Positions 45,001 to 54,924 of a DNA stretch of 64,000 nucleotides are shown here, one piece after another. The position numbers and the translations under genes are program-made. The notes below the pieces were generated by a model. That model ran no database searches, was not told where the DNA came from, and worked only from the letters and a program-made list of their open reading frames with translations. Within the stretch, counting starts at the first letter, position 1. Each line of letters begins with the position of its first letter. The stretch is from Smallanthus sonchifolius (Eukaryota; Streptophyta; Magnoliopsida; Asterales; Asteraceae): contig CM042032.1 in the NCBI GenBank assembly GCA_023525975.1, positions 24,558,001 to 24,622,000 of the forward strand, read 5' to 3'.

Positions 45001-45130
45001 ATATGAACTGATCAAACCTGTCTTTCCAATTTGAATAATCAGCAAGATTCAACAATTTCGGTGGTTTTTGAGATGTACCAATCTCATTATCATAATTGAA
45101 CATATTCGTTACTTGAACCATATTTGCCAT
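42039..45130 (-). pseudogene. gag: CoA-2 gag, several stops and frameshifts
   Basis: The start is ATG at 45130 (MANMVQVTNMFNYDNE), identical in position to CoA-1. Gag domain with IYHSFKQFKSSQQLWEALQKRCEGSLDVKKSRKELLKKQF. Knuckle one is CYNCQEYGHFAKEC (43985-43940). The middle part is helical/coiled coil (43482-43192). A second knuckle CFHCNEAGHILINYP (about 42570) lacks its last Cys, where Tyr stands. A basic segment RTQRRRRNRKLKKIL precedes the end, TMAWVPISN at 42039. Breaks: TAA near 44236, frameshift near 43540, stop near 43195 and a double break near 43010. The original length is close to 1000 codons. Confidence 0.85.
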
Positions 45131-45689
45131 TTTCCTGAAAAATTTCCTTAAAAATTTCCAAGTGTGAAACACCCTCTACCCTTAGGCGAAGATAATAAGT
45201 TCGCTTCTGTGATACTCAAGCGAACTTAATATGAAGCAAACTTAATAAGTTCGCTTGAATCAGAAATCAGAAAATCTGATTAAGTTCGCCTGAAAATAAG
45301 TTCGCTTAATATGTGGGAAGCGAACTTGACAAGTTCGCCTGCTAAGTTCGCCTACACAAGAAATCAGCAAGTTTGCTTGCTTCAGCAGATTCAAACTCAA
45401 GAACAGTTCAAACAAAGACCGCGAACCATGAATCACCAAAAATCTTCATAATTCACTGTTTTGAAGGAATTAGTCAAAATCAAACCATAGGATTGTGTAA
45501 TTTCTCAATTAGAACGTTTATATCGGATCAATTTCTTCAAAATCCTCTTCAAAAACACCAAATCAGAACCAAATTAAGCTTGAAAACTCCATGGAAATGA
45601 AAATGTCAAAGATGATGAATTTCTTGTCAATTTGCATGCAAAACCCTCTAGAATCACCAAGAATCACGAGCAAAAGCTCTGATACCACT
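45131..45689 (-). other. CoA-2 leader with PBS (45676-45687) and palindromes
   Basis: The PBS complement GCTCTGATACCA lies 2 nt from the LTR. The part next to gag (45183-45375) carries GCGAACTT/AAGTTCGC units, e.g. near 45184-45206, 45235-45258 and 45319-45342. Same motif as in the LTR and in front of the aORF. Confidence 0.85.
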
Positions 45690-46120
45690 TGTAGGTCCTC
45701 ATGGCACTTCTACAGATCGTTCTCGTGATAAGACGTGTCGTTAACTCAAAGTGCGGAATCCAACGAATCAATGATTGCATTCCCAAAAGACAATAAAGAC
45801 AATTGAGTAAATAAACTTCATGCTTGTATTCCAATTCACAATAGAGTTTACAGACTAGTTCTAATCGATTCTGATTTACGTTCAATCTCTATTATAAACT
45901 GAATCTGTAAACATCTATATATAGACTACTGACCTACATTAGGCGAACTTAACAAGTTCGCCTCTAACAGACTAAGCGAACTTAACAAGTTCGCCTCTGT
46001 TTTAAGTTCGCCTCTAGCAACTTGTATCAAAACACTTAGAACATTAAAACATACAAAAACATAAAGACATAAGATCTAAACTATTACAAAGCTTTTGTCA
46101 TTACAAACTATGTCCTAACA
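45690..46120 (-). repeat. CoA-2 5' LTR
   Basis: 431 bp, TGTAGGTCCTCATGG...TGTCCTAACA on +. It has two full palindromes (near 45942-45964 and 45975-45997, 33 bp apart) and a shortened third, where about 20 bp present in the 3' LTR are missing. TATA-like ATATATAG lies at about 45918-45925. Confidence 0.95.
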
Positions 46121-46125
46121 AGTTT

Positions 46126-49028
46126 GAGTTATCACCCTTTTCTTGGAGCCTGTATTCCCCAATCTTTCTTCCTCTTCCTTCTTGAGTTTGGAGTACAAGG
46201 CTTGCAAGTTCTTGAAACTCATGGGGCCTAGCCTTTTTCCACTTTCTCCTCTGGTCTTCAGGAAGTCAGTCATGACCTTCCTTTCTTCATGGGTCCTTAT
46301 GTTGAATGCAATGGTCTTCTTGAATTTTTGCTTGGCTTTTTCTTCTTCTTCTTCTTCATCCCTTTTATTATTTTCCAATTGACCCTGCTGACCCATGAAG
46401 GCTCTATAGATTTCTTTATTTGATAGTTTCTCAAGGTAGTCTGCATCCTCACCTTAAGAAATCAAAGTCGATATCCATTCTTCTCTCATTTCTTTAGCTA
46501 GTTCAGAATCAGTTATTCTGAACTTAGCCTCTTCCCTTTTCTTCTTCTTCTTTATTAAACTGTTCCTGCAGCTGAAGAGCTAGGGCTTCATCTTCTTGTA
46601 ATTGAGAAGCTGCAGGAACTCTGGCTTTGAGATCATCCAGCTGTTTAGCATATAGCTGGATTTGTTGTTCTCTGAATAGCATGGCAGCTTTTCTTTCTTG
46701 AATTTTTCTTAGCTTTGCCATCTCCTCTTTTTCTCTTCTTCTTCTTCTTTCCTCCCTTTCCTTTTGCTCTTTCATCGGTCTCTCTTCCACCTCTTCAGTC
46801 ATTACTCCCTTCCCCTTGGCTTTGGTTGATGCCTCTGCTTCAATTTCATGGATCACAATAGTAGATGTTTTAGATACTGTTGGGATCTCTGCTTCAGCTT
46901 CATTGGCAGGTTGAGGAGTAGACATAGAGGAAGGGAGTGCTTCACTCTCTTCCTTTTCCCATTCATTCCCATACATAGCTTTAAAGGCCTCTTTGACATT
47001 CTGAGCAGTCACTTTTCTTGACCCTTTCTGCTGCATTCAGTATGACAGTTGGTGAGGAGGGAAGGGATAGATCTGAGTTAGAGTCATTCATTGCAGGCGA
47101 TTCCTCCTTGTCAAGAGAAGCTTTGATAAGATTGGTCATTTCTTGACTTTCTAAGGAGTTGATGTTGCAGATGTGTGTTCTGAGCTCAAAGACCTTGTGC
47201 AGGAAGTCTCGATTGAGGAGCAGGATCTCTTGGATGTTGTTGATTATGAACGATGATCCATCACTTAGGAAGAATTTAAAGCCTGAGAACCCAGTGCTTG
47301 ACCATCCTTGCACTTCCAAGCCCCTGACCACTTCATTGTAGAAAAATCTTCTCCAACATAGAACTTATTCTTCTGTTAAAGCACTGCTCCTGATCAAGGC
47401 AATTCTTGGAGCTAATCTTTGTTCTAATGTTGTTGAATATTCTGCATGGTGTTTAGGATAAGCCACCATGTTTGCTTCTTCTAGGAGCCTTTCAAACCAG
47501 GGTAGATTATCCTCCATCAAGACGTAGAACCTATCGATTGAAAGTTCTGCTGAGAGATCTGTGGAAGTGTTGATGCAGATTCATAGATACATTTCAAGAA
47601 CATGAAGTGGATTTAGTGTATTCCAATTCAGCTCTTCTATTCCACCAAACTCCCATTCAATCCAGAATCTCTCAGATAGACCATCATACCCCAATGCTAG
47701 AATGGAGTGAATTGAGGGGCAATGGTCTGTCTTGATATGGCTGCAGCAGTAGGAAGTATGCTGAATGATGAAGGTGTGTCTTCATTTTGACTTTCATTCT
47801 TTAACACCTCATCAACAGCTCGGACAACTAACTTCCAATCCTCAGTGATATCTTCCTCTTCAGCTACTGAGTCTGGCAAGTCATGGATTTGAACAAAAGC
47901 AGGTTTGAAGAGAGAACTTTGAAAAGCAGCCTGCTCTTATATCCATTCTTCGAAGTTGTCAGCATCATCTTCTATTGCGACTATCTCCCCCTTTTTGGTT
48001 GCATCAGTGTAAAGGCTTACATCTGTTTGAGTTCCCACAGATACAAGGGAAGGAGTAGACACAGTTGGGCATTGATGGGCTTCATGCATAGAGACTTGGT
48101 GCCTTAGTTTAGACACTTCAGCCTCTAGCATAGCTACCCTGGCCGTCAATTCCATATTTTTGAGTTTCAGACTGTCCTCATCCACAGTCGTGGAATCCTT
48201 GGAGCTGGATGGGGCCTTAGACCTAGCCTCTTAATCCCCATCACCCTGGTTTTCTTGGCACCTGGGATTCCTCTTAGCGAAGAGTGTTTCAAAGGAAACA
48301 TCCTCACTGTGAGTTGCCGTGGTTAGGGTCTTAGTGATGTTATCATTGTCCTTCTGGTCAGTTGATGTACCTGGAGTAGTGACAGCCCTTTCCACATTCA
48401 CTCTATCAGTACTCCCAGAGTGAACCTTCTTGGGTGATGAACTTGGGTTAGGTGCACTAGCAGCCAAGTCAATCAATACCTCCGAGATATTTGATGTTGG
48501 AGAAGATAAAATCATCTTGACAAGGTGCCTCTGCACTTAAGTTCAGAGAATAGAAATAATGGAATGGCTCAGTGGGTTGTTCTATGGATCCGGGATGTGA
48601 TCGTGATCCCAATAGAGAAGCTTCCAAGGATGTCTCTATAATAATGTGGCTATCCCTTTTGATATTCTCATCAGAATTTTGGGATTCTAAATGAGGGCTT
48701 TTAATTTGGGATTGGGTCTTTGAGACAAGAAGAGAAGGAGTCTTCTTGCTCCTTTTTCTAGTATATTTTGCCGCAACTGGGGCCCTTTGTTACAGTTGAA
48801 CGATAACATCCAAAACAGGTGTAAGTAATTCCTGTGCCTGTGCATCCTTAGTAGTATGCACAGGGGTTCGAACAGTGGAAGCAGATTGTTGTTCAGGATG
48901 TGAAGAGGAGGGTGTGGGAACAGTATCAGCTGGGATTGCTGAACTGTCACCCTAGGTACTTTGTATGTTCATCATTGTATATAACAATGGAACATTGACC
49001 CCTAAGAACTTTTTGGAAACAGTTCTCA
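46126..49028 (-). pseudogene. CoD-2 aORF, middle part, broken
   Basis: A run of minus-strand ORF pieces between CoA-2 and GyB that continue the CoD-2 aORF. From right: SKKFLGVNVPLLYTMMN at about 49015-48965, Ser/Pro/Thr-rich segments (48950-48231), a coiled coil LKLKNMELTARVAMLEAEVSKL (48185-48080), EVQGWSSTGFSGFKFFLSDGSSF (47331-47240), a long charged coiled coil REERRRRREKEEMAKLRKIQERKAA with LQEDEALALQLQEQF (46830-46524), and FKKTIAFNIRTHEERKVMTDFL (46330-46250). Stops and frameshifts lie between most pieces. The N-terminal domain seen in CoA and CoC would be right of GyB, outside the window. Function unknown. Confidence 0.6.
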
Positions 49029-49268
49029 TGTAACATCCATGTTTTTCCTAGTATTTCATATTGTGCAATAAATGACAATTTCAATCTAATGTTCACATTC
49101 AAAACGTTGTGTCACATAATTTACTATTTTCATGTTCAATTAAGGAGTATTATCATAATGTTAAAAGTACATACACACATTTTACATTGCTACAATAACA
49201 ACTGAAACAAACCTACGCTATCTCACAAACTACAAGGACTAGTCTTGAAAATTTTCAAAATATCACTT

Positions 49269-49324
49269 GGCACGGTCGCGCCATGACCTGGCACGGTCGC
49301 GCCGAGAACCGGCACGGTCGCGCC
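49269..49324 (+). repeat. GyB CpG-rich array, 21-bp pitch
   Basis: GGCACGGTCGCGCC at 49269, 49290 and 49311, each 21 bp apart. The 3' LTR has the same array near 63439-63494, with one unit altered. Confidence 0.9.
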
Positions 49325-49671
49325 TGAAACTCAGTTGAAACGTAAACACTGCCTTAATCACAAAGTCTTTTCGAGTCCGCGATTGTAAAGTCTTTTGTGC
49401 CGTTCCCAGACTAATTCATCAATGACCAAAATCCTGAATAACCACAATTGCAATTAGAAACCCAAAACCGTCACTTAGTCATTCCTTTCTCTCAATATCG
49501 TCCAAATCGCGTGACACCCTCGAAATCAAACCCCTGCGCATGATCTTCGAGCTTTTGTGATCACATTCCCCACATCAATCGTGCCAGAATCCCAGCAGAA
49601 GACGCCAAGGATCAACGCGCCGAAATCGGAACTCCGTTTAGTCGAACTCTACCAATTCGATATCGTTTAAG

Positions 49672-51068
49672 GTAAGTAAACACATCCTCAGACTCATTTC
49701 AATCCCGTGAATGAAATCCCTATCCTATTCAGGGCTTATACTATCGATTTAAACACGAATAGAATCTAGGGTTATTACGTTTTTGGTTTAATCAAACTAC
49801 ACTATAGACACGATATCCATCCAATTAAAATACATGGTTATATTCGAAAACAATCAACAATTGAAAGCCCTATAAATTCAACCCTTGTTAATACAGAAAA
49901 TTGTCAAAATTGGTTCCTGGAAAATCCAGACACGATCGTGCTAATCGCTTAGCATGGTCGTGCCTCTTGTCCAGACACGATCGCGCCCCATGCCTAAGCA
50001 CGTTCGTGCCCCGTGCCTAAGCGCGGTCGCGCCGTACATTTGACACGGTTGTGCTACCTTGGGTCAGAACCTATTTCTTCTGTTATTTTAATATAAACTC
50101 ATTTTCTTTTATAAAAATTATTTTATAAAACTCCAAAGCCAGAATTGTTTTCATAAACTAAATTATCAACTTGGAAATATTAAACAAATTAATTAAATCG
50201 TTTATAATGGATTAAAAAGTAATAAATTTAAAGTAAAAGTTTTACATATAATTGTTTTATTCAAACCTACACAAACTATTTATATTCTAATATATAATTA
50301 AAATGTCTCTTGACACATTTTCATGAACAACTAAATAAAAAGAATTAAATTATTAATTTAGTTAACTATTCAAATTAAACCTTAAGTCTTTCATTATTTA
50401 ATTGAACTTACATTTTCATTCAAATACCAACGCAAATGAATACACCAACCCTTCGTACAAATCCATGCTCTCATTCCTATTGAAAACCTTAGAATGTACT
50501 TATACATTGTACATATTATTAATCCAAATTTATACTATTTCACTCTAGGTCAAACTTAGTGAGTTGCAATTCACTTGAATTACCCAACGCTCTTGTTAGC
50601 TACTACATTTTGATACAAGTGAGTATACATAGCCCCTTTTACTCTTTTACATTTTGGGATAAACATGAACACTATTCAAATTACATGTTTACATTTACAC
50701 AAACAACACAAGTACAAATCCTATTTACATTCATGTGTGTAAAATTGAGCTTTATGCCCGAGTGCTATGTGTGCTAACTTTTGTGAACACTTATGTGCAA
50801 TCATTAACTATTCAAGCCGACGGTTTTCAATGATAGATCTATTGAGTCTGACAAACCCACCCAGATTGGGGTGATTGATACCGACAACACAATTTGCATG
50901 CTAGTTACAAAGGTTTGATTGTACTTGGTTACACAATAGCTGCTCCCCATAAATGCCTTATTTATCATGTTATGTATGGATTTGTTTTTCAAACTATATG
51001 CTATCTATATACAAACCAGTGTTATACTCACCAACTTTTTAGTTGACTTTATTTTATTCATGTTTCAG
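49672..51068 (+). other. Candidate leader intron inside GyB LTR
   Basis: Donor-like AAG|GTAAGTAA at 49671/49672 (also at 63839/63840 in the 3' LTR) and acceptor-like TTTCAG|G ending at 51068. Removal would join the early LTR transcript to the region just before the PBS. Prediction from splice-site resemblance only. Confidence 0.35.
49931..50053 (+). repeat. GyB second CpG-rich array, 22-23-bp pitch
   Basis: Variants of CACGRTCGYGC start at 49931, 49953, 49976, 49999, 50022 and 50044. The first, CACGATCGTG, is a perfect 10-bp palindrome; the others are imperfect. It lies inside the candidate leader intron. Confidence 0.85.
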
Positions 51069-51296
51069 GTCCTAATATGTGAGATTGATCAAGATGTGCT
51101 ACATATAGGCTTGGACTTAGTTAAAATAAATAAAGAACTTATGTATTTCAATTATGCTTCTTTTCTTGGAATTGGTTTTGTCTGAATGCTTGTAATGGAA
51201 TTTTACAATTAATATATTTCAATTTAGTCAACCTTGTGCTTATGAACAATCAACATGTCCCGCCCCGATGATTCCGCCATCGGTCGGGGTGTGACA

Positions 51297-52019
51297 GATT
51301 GGTATCAGAGCCTTGGTTATAGGGAATTAGGTTATTAGACACCTTAACCTAGACTATAACTTTAGGACACCCACTTATGCCATGCTTCATGTTTATATGA
51401 TTATGTGCTACATGTTATGTGTTACATGCTATGTGTTACATGCTCTTTATGATTATTTGTTATTTTATTTTTGATGCCTTACTTATTAAAAAAAAAAAAT
51501 TTCATGACTTATTAAAATATCCTTAAGTAATAATTAAATAAATAATATCCCTTCCCATATCCTAAAACCTCATAATATTCTTACCTCCTTCTCTATCCAT
51601 ATCTTTCTTAGCATGTGGAAACTTCATGAAGCTAGATCTATAAAATTTTCTTTATTTCCTCGTTAAGGTTTTTAAACTTTGTTAATTATTTGAGGACACG
51701 TGCAATCCAGAAGAGTGACACTTGTATTCTGGGTTTTCTGTCTAGGAAAGCATTTCGCATAAATCCCAATCAGTCGAGGGACCCGTATGCTTTCCTGGGA
51801 ATTCCTGGGATGAGTGTTTATTATAGGCTAAAGCATGTCTCCTTGAAAATTATATGAGTTTAATTAACCTTAATGTGTCAAAGTATTCAAGTGATTATAT
51901 CACTATTTGAGTACAATCCAAACTATGATTAACTATTTGATTTCATTATCTTGTCCTTTTTAATCCAAGCAATTCTCATAAGTTCTTACATAGTTTCTTG
52001 TGTTGTGCAAATCTGTAGA
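51297..52019 (+). other. GyB leader with PBS (51300-51312)
   Basis: TGGTATCAGAGCC at 51300-51312 follows the LTR end by 3 nt. The remaining leader of about 700 nt has no ORF and no array. Confidence 0.85.
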
Positions 52020-53354
52020 ATGCCTCCTCGTCGTGCTCCCACGGCCAACACCAATACCGAAATTGCTGCTATTCTTGCACAACTCGTGACACAACTCACT
52101 CAAGCTAATAGTGCCACCAATGGCAACAATGGTGGTAATGGTAGTAATAGTGGTAATGGTGGAAATGGTGGTGCCAACCCATCTCAATGCACCTTCAAAC
52201 ACTTCAACTCGTGCAATCCCCCCAAGTTCTATGGTACCGAAGGAGCTACCGGACTCCTTCAATGGTTCGAAAGCATTGAGAATACCTTTCTCAATAGTGA
52301 CTGCCCCGACAACCTTCATGTTCGTCATGCCACAAGTGTCCTACAAAAACGGGTACTCACGTGGTGGAATGGGGAGAAGAGAAATAGAGGTGTGGATGTG
52401 GCAATGGCCTTACCTTGGGAAAAGGTTAAAAGGCTAATGACCGAGGAATTCTGTCCTCGAAATGAAGTAAAGAAACCTGAAGCCGAATTTTGGGATCTTG
52501 CCCAAGATAGTGGTGAAAATTTGGCGTATACAACTCGGTTCCATGAGTTGAGTCTTCTTGTGCCCCACATGGTCACTCCTTTTCCCGCTGCATTGAAAAG
52601 TATATTGGGGGACTACCTAGGCAAATTCAAGATACTGTCCTAGGAAGGAATCCCGCAACACTTGAAGATGCCATCCGTTTGTCCGCTACCTTAACCGATA
52701 ATCATGTGAAGGCGGGGACTCTTACTAAAAAGGGCACCAAGAAAGTTTCTGACACTATAACCCCTCCTACTCACAACAAAGAAGCCACAACTGAACCCTC
52801 CCGGCACAATAAGAAGAGAATGGCTAGAAGTTTTGCTGTGGTCACTCCTGCTATTCCTGTTAACCAAGCTGCACCTATGGCTCAAGCACCGGCCAAAAAG
52901 CCATATGTTGGAATCTACCCACTTTGTGCCATCTGCAACTACCATCATCCCCAAAGCATCCCATGTCGCCTTTGTACTCATTGTGGGAGATATGGCCATA
53001 CGGTCAATGTTTGTAGGGCCAAAGCTCTTGCGGGCCAAGTCAACCCACCAAACCAAACCAACGCCCAAGTGACTAATCAAGGTGCTCCCGCCATTTCAAA
53101 TGGGCGTGCATGTTATGAATGTGGCAACCCGAACAATTTCCGTGATTAATGCCCAAGATTTGCCAATGCTAGACAAGGTGGAGCTCGTGGGCGTGCTTTC
53201 AACATAAACGCCAACGAAGCTCAAGCCAACAATGACGTGGTCAATGGTACGTTCCTTGTAAATAGTCAATATGCCTCCATTTTATTTGATACCGGTGCCG
53301 ATAAAAGTTTTGTGTCGCTTAACTTTGAACCTTTACTTGCAAAGACACAATCCC
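52020..53354 (+). pseudogene. gag: GyB gag and start of protease, cut by GyC
   Basis: The start is ATG at 52020 (MPPRRAPTANTNTEIAAILAQL). Gypsy Gag: Asn/Gly-rich linker, then FKHFNSCNPPKFYGTEGATGLLQWFESIENTF and RVLTWWNGEKRNRG, the retrotransposon Gag core. A frameshift near 52595 moves the frame. Knuckle one, CTHCGRYGHTVNVC, is canonical. Knuckle two, CYECGNPNNFRD-stop-C, has lost its His, and TAA at 53147-53149 stands inside it. The protease active site LFDTGADKSF follows at about 53283-53312. The ORF is interrupted at 53354 by GyC and resumes at 59988. Confidence 0.9.
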
Positions 53355-54924
53355 TGTGACAACCCTGAATTCAGGGCCATAATCTTTGACAGTTGATTCA
53401 CCATTAACGGGCTCGGCAATTAACGGCCCAGCTATAGGCCCAATAAAGACTTAGTTATATGCCCAGTAGGTGAATCAAATTTCTGACGGATCATAGTACG
53501 ATTCGAGATAACATATTATAAATACGTAGAGTCCACATAATCTCACAGCTTACGGTTAAAAAAAAATTAAATTAAATTAACGCGTACATGGTTGGTAACC
53601 GACACATAACGTGATGCCTGGCCATTAATATTAAATAGTAGTAGAAATTATTAATATTTACTTCGGACGATAAATTAAATATTTAACACGTGATACCTCG
53701 ACATGAGTTTAGAACTGCTCTATAATATTAGGTCTAATCCATAATTCTTATTAACTACCCACAGGGATTGTATGACCCGAATAGGACATAGACCTGCTAC
53801 TACCATATTATGTAGGCTTTGGTTCCCGTTACACGTAGGATATCATCATTCCTAACAAATTACTAGGTGAGTTTCGCGGCCCCTTTTTACTGTTTTGTAT
53901 AATTTGGGGGAAGAAGATACTTATAACTATTTTTATATGATAACAAGAAAACAAGACCCGACCTTTATGTTTGCATGAGTTGATACATTTGGAGCTCATA
54001 AAGTCCCCTAACCATCATATTTATAACCATTAGCTATGGATTAGCCTAGGAATCTATGGATAGTACTATTGGGTCTGACACCCCCGGTCATGGTTAGTCG
54101 CGCTAACCATGGGTCCCTCTAGCCAAATGACTGCATAGTGTTCTAATATTGCTCGTGAGGTACGAGTGAGGGGCAAAACACCTGGTCTTGGTTTGGTTAT
54201 GCCTCATGTATGTAGATATTATTCGTATTCCTAGCTAGTTTACGGATGGGTCAACATTACTTGTTTTGTTTATCATATACATATGAAACCGCTACTTGTT
54301 TTGGCTATCATCAAAGAGGGCTTAACACGGGTATAAACTCATTTACACGTTTCCATTGGGAAAATGACTCACTTTATGACGATGAGGTCATCAAATGTTT
54401 TCGGGGAAAACGGTTCTATATTAATCCCATGAACACACTTTCAAAGTTTTCGGGGAAAACGGTTTCATATTATGGCCAGGTACATTTTTTCAATGTCTTC
54501 ACCTTATGACTCTGAAGTCACCATATGTTTTCGAGGAAAACGGTTTTATATTATGGCCATGTACACTATATCAATGTTTTCAAGAAAACTGATTTACATC
54601 GAAACAGCTAACCCTGTGAACTCACCAACCTTCGTGTTGACATTTTCAAGTATGTTTTTCAGGTAACACATAGCTATGGCACAGTTGGAATAGGTTAACC
54701 AAATGGATTAAACCCTAGAAGTCGATGAAGCATTATTCTCGAACCTCACGCCCATTTTGTTCTAGGTGGATTTAGATCAATGTATTATATCATGTTAGTA
54801 TTTGTAAAAGTGTTCGAATCTTTAGATATCTTTATTTTAGCTTCCGCTGTTGTGTAATGTTACCAATCGTTGCAACCTGGATTTATTTATTTATTATTAA
54901 GTAAATAAATTTGGGGGTGTGACA
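53355..54924 (+). repeat. GyC 5' LTR
   Basis: 1570 bp, TGTGACAACCCTG...GGGGGTGTGACA. TATAAATA at 53517-53524. Donor-like TAG|GTGAGTTT at 53866/53867 and acceptor-like TTTTTCAG|G ending at 54662. It keeps about 34 bp (around 53745-53785) that are deleted in the 3' LTR; the 3' LTR has a 16-bp duplication near 58500 instead. Confidence 0.95.
54397..54590 (+). repeat. GyC palindrome array GTTTTC-GGG-GAAAAC
   Basis: Units at 54397-54411, 54446-54460, 54527-54541 and 54576-54590 (spacing 49, 81, 49). The first two are perfect 15-mers; the third is GTTTTCGAGGAAAAC and the fourth GTTTTCAAGAAAAC. Linkers 'GG..ATATTATGGCCA.GTACA' are repeated too. The 3' LTR has the same at about 59453-59650. Confidence 0.9.

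Larger units (their letters stand above)
32804..46120 (-). mobile_element. CoA-2: complete Sirevirus-like copia with target-site duplication
   Basis: A 13.3-kb element flanked by the 5-bp duplication AGTTT (32799-32803 and 46121-46125), so both ends and the insertion into the CoD-2 aORF are certain. Right to left: 5' LTR (45690-46120), PBS (45676-45687), palindrome leader, gag (45130-42039), pol (about 41990-38627), a 2.25-kb spacer, aORF (36371-33282), PPT (33241-33251) and 3' LTR (32804-33240). By eye the two LTRs differ by about a dozen substitutions and two indels. gag, pol and aORF each carry stops and frameshifts, so it is not autonomous. Confidence 0.95.
31355..49028 (-). mobile_element. 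CoD-2: 3' part of a copia element, split by CoA-2 and GyB
   Basis: 3' LTR (31355-32087), PPT, aORF C-terminal part (32088-32803), CoA-2 insertion (32804-46120), then the rest of the aORF (46126-49028), where GyB begins. Its gag and pol would lie beyond the right edge of the window. It sits inside the pol of GyA-2. Confidence 0.8.
49029..51296 (+). repeat. GyB 5' LTR, 2.27 kb
   Basis: TGTAACATCCATG...GGGGTGTGACA, 2268 bp, directly followed by the PBS. The first 800 bp match the 3' LTR at 63199-64000 with scattered differences. It contains two CpG-rich repeat arrays (listed) and a donor/acceptor-like pair flanking 49672-51068. Much of the second half is AT-rich with no ORF. Confidence 0.9.
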
